Part shown: piece after piece, positions 56,450 through 64,000 of the stretch
How positions within the stretch are numbered: the first letter of the stretch is position 1
Layout of the letters: the number at the start of each line of letters is the position of its first letter
Source: Thermothelomyces thermophilus ATCC 42464
Taxonomy: Eukaryota > Ascomycota > Sordariomycetes > Sordariales > Chaetomiaceae
Direction of reading: 5' to 3'
DNA length: 64,000 nt
Assembly: GCF_000226095.1 (NCBI RefSeq)
Contig: NC_016476.1
Span: 4,154,001-4,218,000, forward strand
The notes under the pieces: generated by a model
The model's input: the letters and a program-made list of their open reading frames with translations, nothing else
The model's database searches: none
What the model was told of the DNA's origin: nothing
Translations under genes and position numbers: made by a program

Positions 56450-59400
56450 GATTTAACCACCACCTAGAAGAAAACAAGGCCGGCCGCCTAAGTAGAAGGG
56501 CTAAGGCGTCATTTCTAGCTAGAAAGAGGCCAAATAGCGCCTAGGGGCGTATACCTTTAATAGGATATCCTAGAATCTAGTTTAACATTAGAAAGCCTAT
56601 TACTACTCCCTTTAAACCTATCCTTTACCTACTATATTTGCTTTAATTCTACTACTTATTACAGATAAGGCTTTAACCACTACTCTAAACTATATACCTA
56701 GCTTGGCTAACCTATTAAATAGCTACCTATTTAATTAATAGGGCTAAACAGCCTACCCATTCCGGTTAGTAAGGCTAAACACCCCTCTTATTCAGGCACT
56801 TTTCATCCTATCTTTAAAGCCCTACCCTAAATTATAAGAACCCTAGATTTCCTACTATTTCCTACCTCTTTAAACCTCTTCAATTTCCTATAACTTCTTC
56901 TATAATTATCTTCTTTTCTAATTACTAGACCCTTTAACCTAGCCTTTTCTATTAACCCCTACTATATAGCTATCTCCTATAGCCTATATATCGTCATTTC
57001 TATTAAAAGGAGGCTCTAGAGTTTGTTTTCCTACTCCTTTTTACTTATTCCATCGCGTATGTAAGAAACTACCAAGTTTAGCGATTTTAGCTAAGTTTTA
57101 TCGACCTAGAACTACCTAGCTATAACCATTATAGCTAAATCTAGGAGCAGAGCTAGGAAGAGCGATAAGAAGGCTACTAAAGGTACTAAAGGCCTTATAG
57201 CTATAAGCCTAGCTTAGGGAAATAAGCCTACGGCTAGCTAGTAAGATACGCCTATACCGTAATCGGTAGTAGCAGAGTTAACCGACACTACTACTATTAT
57301 ATTTACGCTTATCAATCCGCGAAGGGCACCGTCAGCCATAGGCACTAAGGTAGCTAGCCAGGCATAGCCTATACCGATACCTATATAGGGCGTATATTTA
57401 GGCCCTATAAGCGAGAATAATAGCCCGGATAATAGGGTCATCTAGGAGGTCCTTGACTATATAGATACCTTCCTTAAGAGCGGTATAGGCTTTGCTACCG
57501 CTATAGGTAACGAGGAAGAGGTTCGGAATGACCTAGTGATAGGTAGCCTAGTCCGAGTACGCTATAAGGATATGACTTTACACTTCGATTCCGAGGGCGA
57601 AGACCTTACTATACTCTAGAATAACCCATAGTATATACCTCCTCTAGCCGTTACTAACGATCAAACCGGTATATATGACACTTTCGGCCCTCTATACCTG
57701 TAATTACCAGACGATGCTATTGTCGAATAATGCTACGATAGTAGTATAGGTGCTATAGCCTAAGTCCTAGGCAATGTCGTTAACATGGTCTATACTAGCG
57801 CTAGTAAGTATAACGTAGTTTGCTTCCTAGCTATATATTACTTTATTAATAGCCGCTAGTCCTAGGGAGAGTAAATGACTATAGCTAACTATAAGACCTT
57901 CTATAGTATAGATAAGGACAATGCTACTAAGATCCCTTGCCTAGAGGCTAGATTTACCTTTATTAGAGTTAATAGCAAGATAAAGGCTATACTCTTTAGC
58001 ATTATTACTAGTACTACGGTCATAGTTAACCTATATAAGGCTACTAAGGCTAAGATCTACTATATTATACCGGTACTATTCTTTACTAAGCACTACGAGA
58101 CCTTAAACCTATAGAGAAGATTTTAGCCTTATACTATTAATAGTAATATAGTATACAAAATAGAAGGTAACTATATAGTTATATATAGCTAACGTATTAA
58201 TGTAACTAGATAGGTACTAATTAACCTATATAAGGTACGTAAGTATAAAGAACTAGCTACTAATAGCTCTAATAAGCTAGTAGACTAAGATAATAGGCCG
58301 ACCTTACCATTGTTAATCAAGTTTACTATTACTAAGGTATAGGATATAGTGAATAAGAAGAGGCCGCTAACGCCCCTAACTATACACTAGGCAATTTTAA
58401 CGCTCGAGCCTACTAACTACCTATCCTATAAATCGAATATAGCTTAACTGGAGTAGAACTACTAAGACTCCGGCTCTACTAACGCTACTACTAAGGATAT
58501 AACCGTATACCTATATACGCTTACTAGCCTACCTATAACTATATAATAGGGTACTAAGCACTATAACGACAAGGATATATTAGTCATTACTAAAACTATA
58601 GATACTATTACTACCGCTTTGACATCCTAAGCCTTGCTATAGCTAGACCTAATACTCTACCTACCTAAGCCTATACCCTAGCCTGTTACATTAACTAGGT
58701 ATACTTAGTATAAGGTACCTACCGGCAGGTTTGTCTATAGGAGTAAGAGGGACCCTAATGATAACAAAGAGGCCAAATCATAGGCTAGATTTAACGATGC
58801 CTATATTGTCTTCGATAGCCTTAAGGAGGTAGAAAACACCCTTATAAGTATAGAGTTCGACCCCTTTACTAGCACTAGGGTCATTAAGTCCGGCCTACTA
58901 TACCTATCTACAAGTATATCAATTAGGCCTATTAAAGATTGCCTTACTTGTGCCTGCTAGGAGTATCGCGGTAATAAGGATATACTTATCCGTACCTACT
59001 ACTAGATCTGCCGCTACTATAAAAAGGCCGGCAGTGACTCTTTTAGGGCCAACCCGGCTATATACAGCCTTAAAAGGAAACTAAAGACTATATATAGGAT
59101 GTACTATACTACTAGTATAGTACCTACTAGTATACCTAAGCCTAAGGAACTATTAATAGCTTATATCTATATACCTAAGGGAGATAGTAATACTCTAGTT
59201 AACAGCTACCTATTTAAGCTTAGCTACTTATATCATAGCCTGCCTAGCTACTAGGTCATATAGCCTATACCTATATAAGTCATTATTACCTAGGGTATAA
59301 CTAAAGATAATAAGGCTAATAAGGACTTTACTAAACGCTAGTAACTAGCTACTAAGGCTAACCTTCTTAAGCTAGCTTAGACTATAGTTTAAAGGTAAGA

Positions 59401-60040
59401 TAAGGCTACTAATAGTATTACCAAAGCCTTTAACTAGATTAAGGAAGAGCTTAAGCAGTTATAGGAGACTTCGACGGCTATAAATAATAGCTATATAGCT
59501 ACCCTTAACTAAAAGAAAGGTATAAATAAAAAGCTATAATAGCTCAAAGGTATAGTTACCTAACTTAATAAATATACTATATTAGCTACTATACTATAGA
59601 GGGCTCCTAGAATATAGCTACCTATAGCTTAGCTACTACTAGCTACTATAAAGGCTAGCACCCCTCCTAGTTTAATTACCTACCTAGTTATATACCCGCT
59701 GCCTATAACCACTAGCCAGAAACGACTATGGCTAGAAACGCTAATATAAGAGAGCCCCTCGTATAAGAGGGCCGCTAGCACGCTCTATAGTAACCATACC
59801 CTAGCCAGGGATACCTAAGCTAGGGCCAGGACTCTTACGTACCTATAGCAAGAGTACCTATTAACATTATCCGTATTCCTAGATAACCTAGGCCCGGCAG
59901 GTAGTAAGAAGGACTAACAGATAAGCAGATAGATACGACTATAGGATAGAGGAACGATTATAAGGACTATTATAATAGACAAAAGACTATATTTACTAAG
60001 TTATGACAGGTCGTTATTTTTCCTTTCGAACCTTAGTACC
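56450..60040 (+). other. unassigned 3' region of the retroelement fossil
   Basis: About 3.6 kb between the integrase end and the 3' LTR. Plus-strand composition is protein-like, with a Cys-rich patch near 58.95-59.03 kb and a helix-rich, coiled-coil-like part near 59.40-59.57 kb. No envelope, RT or other known domain was recognised. It carries the same RIP as the rest. Confidence 0.5.
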
Positions 60041-60293
60041 TGTTATAGCATTTAGCTATCTATAGGTCAGATCTGACTAACCTACTAATGGGGATAACGA
60101 GCTAGGGTTAATATATATTTAGACAGCTTCTCTGAGTGCCTCTGGTACTTAGGATAATCAACGCTTTTATCACCTACTTCTGCAGACCGCAACAGTTGGT
60201 CCAGGAGTGCCGCCCACGGCGCGAATACCGCTATGGTGTCGTACCTTTGCAGCCTTTCTGAGCTGTACTGATTGTAGCCACCGAGCTGTAGCA
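60041..60293 (+). repeat. 3' LTR of the retroelement fossil
   Basis: 253 bp, TG…CA ends. RIP is heavy in roughly the first 75 bp and light in the remainder, the mirror image of the 5' LTR. Confidence 0.92.
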
Positions 60294-60573
60294 AATCCTA
60301 TCAGGGATTCTTGCCAAACAGAAATAAGAAATAAGAAAAGGAAGAAGAAGTGAGCCCTAGGGGGGGGGGTATGAGGATTAATTAAGTTGTTGACAATAGA
60401 AATTCAAAGGTTAATAGTATTATCATGACAATAGCACTACTTCTGCTTTAAGTCTCTAGCTCAAACCGAGTCCCATACAACGTTGCCTCAGCTTTGTTGA
60501 CAGCTAAAACCCCACGACAGCTAAAACCCCACGACACCGAATTTACCTCCCATCTTCACTTTTACTACGCCCA

Positions 60574-62688
60574 TCAATCTTCCCTGGGAGGTATGATCGG
60601 GAGGGTGACATAATTCTCAAACTGCGGCCCGAAATGGATGTGGTTAAACCCCTGGAATACCTCGGGTGACCTGTCGATGCAAACACGTCAGCATTCCGAA
60701 ATCTCTGTCACAAAGAAGTACGAACTAAGGAAATCCCATTCAACAAGAGAGATCTTACCGATCCACGGGATCATCGTGCAAGAAGATGCCGCTCCCCTGC
60801 GTGTCCCCGGAGCTGACCTCCAGCACCAACCGGCCTCCGCCCTCGACGACAACGTTCGTCGGCCACACCTCCACGTCCACCGCGTAGACCTCGCCGGGTA
60901 TGACGCTCAGCACGTCGCGGCTGGTGTAGTCCCGGTGGGGGAGCCAGTCGCGGTGCCTGGGGTGCGCCGCGTTGACCCGCCGCAGCGACGTCCGCAGCCA
61001 GCCCTTGGTCAGCGGCACGGGGTCGCCCGCCGTGCCTGTGTACAAGATCCCGTTACCGTCCGCGCCGAGGTGGCGCAGCGTCAGGAACAGGTCGATGTCC
61101 GAGGGAACGGTGGGGCAGGACGGGTCGGGCGAGGCCGACACGTTGAGATGCGCCACGACGTGGCCCGTGATCTCCGTCTCGCGCTCGAACGGAGGTGTCA
61201 CAAACTGGAGAAAGTGCGGGTTTTCGATCGTGCCCAGCGCGTGGTAGGTCAGCTTGTTCCTCTTGGGCATGGTGCCGGCCGGGTCGGCGTGCATGGTGAG
61301 ATCCGGGGTGAGGTGGTAGCGGGTGTACCGGGTGCGCGCGATGGGCCATTCGTTCTCCTCGCGGCGCTGGTAGGCCTTCTCTGCTTCGGGGTTGTTGAAG
61401 CCGACGTTGCCTTTGCGGAGGACCAGACTCACGGGGCGGACCGTGCCGGGCTGCGACCAGCCGACACGGTCCTCGGCCCTGAGGAAGGCGTCGAGAAAGC
61501 TGCGCTGCACCTCGACCTCTTCGTCATAGTAGAAAGGGAGGTCGTGTCGGCCGGTGATCATGCGGAGGTACTTGAACTCGGAGCTGGCGTGGACAAAGCC
61601 CTCGACGTTGCCCCGGAGGTGGAGCAGGATGCCACCCCAGTTGCCCACAGAGAGTAGGGGCACTTCGATGTCACCCATGTCGTACTCCTTGGACGCGTAG
61701 TATGGTTCGTCGCGGAATCGGTGCTTCCGGTTGTCGATAGTCTGATCTCGGCGATTGGCGGCGAGCTCTTCTTCTGAGAGGTCCCCTTCAATCGTATCTG
61801 CTTTTATGTCAACCCTGCATACGGTTGCTAAGATATTCTAAAGGACTTCGATATAAAAGAGAGCAATCAGAGGTAAGGGGAAAAAAGAAATGGAGACGTA
61901 ATACCCGGCCCCCAGTTTGAAGCGGCCCTGCCTGGGCGGCCATATTGGTTTGTGACGACCTGCCTATCCCACCAGAATTTGATAAAACCGTTGGACAGGA
62001 TTCCGCCGTGGCGGCACCGATCTCGATAGTAGTCAGACATTCCCTCCCACGGGATGATTGCCGCGAGTCCCTTAGGTTTCCGGGCAGCTACGCGCCATTC
62101 TGTCCCGTGTCAGTTGCCGACAGTAGGGTCTGACGAGAAACGGCTCGCCAAAGGCCATACAGCGTCACATACGGCTTCCAGCGTAGTAGCTAACGCCCAA
62201 GAGGCCAATCTTGCCTGAAGACCACGGCTGCTCAGCGGCCCACTCGACAACGTCAACGAATGCGTCCGTAGTCGCCCGCGACATAGTGTCAAGCATCCCG
62301 GGAGACTGGCCCAGGCCCACCTCGTCCGCGCGTACCACGGCGAGGCCATGCTCGGTCCAGAAGCCGGGATCGGGCGTCTCCCAGGCGGAATGGGCGGACT
62401 TATGACGAGGATTCACTTCGGAGTATTTCGAGCTGAAGCTAAATTGGTTCATCAGCTTGTTGTCTTTATGTGCTTGCTTCTTGGGAGGCTTCGGTACTCC
62501 TTGTAGTGAATATCCTTGCCGTACGGACCGTAGGTGACCAAAACCGGGACAGGACCGCCCTTCATGGGCCGATATATATTGCAGCGGACTACACCGCCGG
62601 ACTTGAGGTTGACCGTAGCATTCTGCTCAAAGACGTAGGGATAACTGACATCATCAACAGTATGGAGGTCCTGGAATTTATTAGGCAT
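60574..62688 (-). CDS. CocE/NonD family alpha/beta hydrolase (X-Pro dipeptidyl-peptidase-like)
   Basis: Five exons, 62498-62688, 62173-62438, 61905-62099, 60759-61797 and 60574-60670, with introns of 59, 73, 107 and 88 nt, all join in frame to give 595 residues. The nucleophile elbow is GVSYYAG with Ser147. The following block WRVAARKPKGLAAIIPWEGMSDYYRDRC is typical of the fungal members. The C-terminal half is the jelly-roll PepX_C domain (VTPPFERETEITGHVVAHLNVS …), ending HIHFGPQF…LPIIPPRED. Bacterial relatives are cocaine esterase and glutaryl acylases; the fungal substrate is unknown. No signal peptide, so probably cytosolic. It lies about 280 bp from a RIP-hit LTR yet shows no inactivation. 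Confidence 0.88.
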
Positions 62689-63055
62689 TGCGTCTGTTCC
62701 AGTTGGAGAGTGCGAACAATACTGCTGTGCGCTTAGGATCCGACATGTCCAATGAATGCAGAAGATGGGAGGAAGTCGGATGCCCGTGTTCTAGAGAAAG
62801 CTGGCAGGCCACATGCTAAGCCCCACGGATGTCTGAAAAGACCAGGAGAGAGAGGAAGCACTCTGGCTGCAGGAGCCTCTCCCGAAACTAACCGGGATAG
62901 ATACCCCGAAAAATTGAACTTGCAGCATCCCAGCACTAAGACGTATAAAAGTGACAGTGTAATGACGTGAGAACTATAAAGAAAAGAAACAGAAAAAGAA
63001 AAAGAAAAGACAAACGGAAGTATACCAGACTACCTACGTTAGGGCCACTCCCAAA
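62689..63055. other. promoter side of the hydrolase gene
   Basis: No gene seen. The final 70 bp are A-rich (AAAGAAAAAG repeats). Confidence 0.5.
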
Positions 63056-63057
63056 TA

Positions 63058-63876
63058 CCCGGTGGTTAGTTGCTGACTAATTAGTTCAGGACTACCACCT
63101 GTCTCCCGACAGGTGGGGCCAAAACCCCTAGACATACCAATATAGCCGGACAGGAAGATATAACCACTGCCATAAGCCTAATTTACACTTTCCTATACCA
63201 CTTTCCTATATACGATGCCTCTGACCGACCAAATCTAGGAACCAGCTAGTATATAGGCCGCCAAATGGCTCCTTGCCGCTTAAACTCGCCACTAAACTAG
63301 CCGTTTACCCTATAGAAAGGAATAACTATTTAAGACTAGAAGGAGCGTTAGCTACTAGCATTTTTCGACTTTAGAGATAGAAAAGAAGTCCTAATCCCTT
63401 GGTCAGCTAAGAAGCCGTTGTCAGAAGTCAAACTCCTATCCCCTAAACGTTCTAGGATATAGATTAGCGGTATGTCTATAATGTTAATTGACGATAGTAA
63501 CGATAATAGATTTGACTTTATAGATAGTAAAGATAGGTAGGAAGAGGATATCGAGTCATTATCTCTATCTAGGGTTAAGAAGGAGTCTCTATATATAGCT
63601 ATTATCAAGGATATTAGGAGGTTTAAAAAGCGACGTGCCTATAAGTCTATAGTAGTAATGCTAGGGATAGAAGATAATAACCATTACTAGGAGGCTAAAA
63701 GAGAAGGTATAAGAGAAGGTATTACTATAATTAAGAGCATTGCTAAAAGAGAATTACTACTATAATTGATTGATTATCTTCCTGTCTGGCCATATTAGTA
63801 TGTCTAGGGGTTTTGGCCCTACCTGTCGGGAGATAGGTGGTAGTCCTGAACTAATTAGTTAGTACTAACCACCGGG
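63058..63876. mobile_element. non-autonomous TIR DNA transposon (MITE-like), TA flanks
   Basis: An inverted repeat of about 102 bp opens at 63058 (CCCGGTGGTTAGT) and closes at 63876 (ACTAACCACCGGG). The arms 63058-63159 and 63775-63876 differ at roughly ten positions, mostly transitions. TA lies on both sides (63056-63057, 63877-63878), as after insertion of Tc1/mariner-type elements. The AT-rich interior of about 615 bp has no readable transposase, so it would need help in trans. TpA enrichment suggests RIP. Confidence 0.75.
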
Positions 63877-64000
63877 TATACCTTACCCCTTCCTCTCTTT
63901 AAAGTAACTAAGGATACCGTTACGTGGCTAGTTAAAAGGAAACTTATCAGAACCAAAACGGAAAACCGGCTCCTGTTAGGGAACTATGATTAGGATAGTA
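63877..64000. other. unassigned sequence to the window edge
   Basis: Moderately AT-rich. It may continue into further repeats beyond the window. Confidence 0.3.

Larger units (their letters stand above)
49635..60293 (+). mobile_element. Ty3/gypsy-type LTR retroelement fossil, 10.7 kb, RIP-mutated
   Basis: Two 253-bp LTRs flank an internal region read on the plus strand, with a 5-bp target duplication AATCC on both sides (49630-49634, 60294-60298). The order of recognisable parts is gag-like (about 50.0-51.7 kb), a possible protease (about 52.3-52.7 kb), reverse transcriptase (about 53.4-54.1 kb), RNase H (about 54.2-54.8 kb), integrase core (about 55.1-56.0 kb) and a chromodomain-like end (about 56.25-56.45 kb). 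That order marks Ty3/gypsy, probably a chromovirus. About 3.6 kb of further sequence before the 3' LTR has no assigned function. The element is broken throughout (well over a hundred breaks) by C-to-T/G-to-A change, with abundant TpA and scarce CpA/TpG. LTR clocks are unusable because of RIP. Confidence 0.93.

Noticed and set aside
56450-60040. Envelope gene in the retroelement fossil
   Set aside because: No signal peptide, transmembrane anchor or fusion-type region was recognised; the part is left unassigned.
1-64000. CRISPR array, bacterial operons, rRNA
   Set aside because: No regularly spaced direct repeats or rRNA motifs; intron-rich eukaryotic genes throughout.

Overview
The window is nuclear DNA from a filamentous ascomycete, most likely a Sordariomycete and plausibly Sordariales/Chaetomiaceae. 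The reasons are GC-rich coding exons split by short (54-200 nt) GT-AG introns, CT-rich leaders, and typical fungal families: RTA1, Zn2Cys6, DUF1996, an AA16-type LPMO, AIM24, ATM1 and a BAS2-like secreted peptide. One repeat island is saturated with CpA-to-TpA type transitions, the footprint of repeat-induced point mutation (RIP). No genome-wide search was possible, so the placement is inference.

Layout. 0-6 kb: MYND-finger gene, BAS2-like secreted peptide, a protein-kinase relic, an APH-fold kinase and an RTA1 membrane protein. 7.5-14.2 kb: UPC2-like Zn2Cys6 regulator, a b5-reductase pseudogene, a DHDPS-family aldolase, a chromodomain scrap and an atypical protein kinase. 14.7-21 kb: two tiny Cys-rich peptides, a C2H2-finger relic, an EBP-type sterol isomerase and an isochorismatase-like hydrolase. 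23.4-30 kb: two unassigned conserved-looking proteins and a secreted DUF1996 protein whose introns carry simple repeats. 32-33.4 kb: a decayed cytochrome P450 interrupted by a solo LTR. 34-43.9 kb: the housekeeping core (mitochondrial ABC transporter ATM1, a kinesin-10/KIF22-like motor with a C-terminal HhH region, AIM24) and then a secreted LPMO. 44.8-49.3 kb: small or unassigned genes, including a protein with a PD-(D/E)xK-like motif. 49.63-60.29 kb: one Ty3/gypsy-type LTR retroelement fossil with 253-bp LTRs and a 5-bp target duplication. 60.57-62.69 kb: an intact five-exon CocE/NonD hydrolase. 63.06-63.88 kb: an inverted-repeat DNA element with about 100-bp TIRs flanked by TA.

Relationships. 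The genes are independent transcription units and not a clear biosynthetic cluster. ATM1 and AIM24 are mitochondrial. The UPC2-like factor, RTA1 protein and EBP-type isomerase all belong to families tied to sterol or lipid homeostasis and lie within 15 kb, but nothing in the sequence proves co-regulation. The kinesin and AIM24 genes share a 485-bp divergent promoter. The same LTR family appears twice: as the ends of the 10.7-kb element, and as a nearly unmutated solo LTR with its own target duplication inside the P450 relic.

Splice sites were placed by eye from GT/AG signals, reading frame and family resemblance. Start codons are ATG unless noted.
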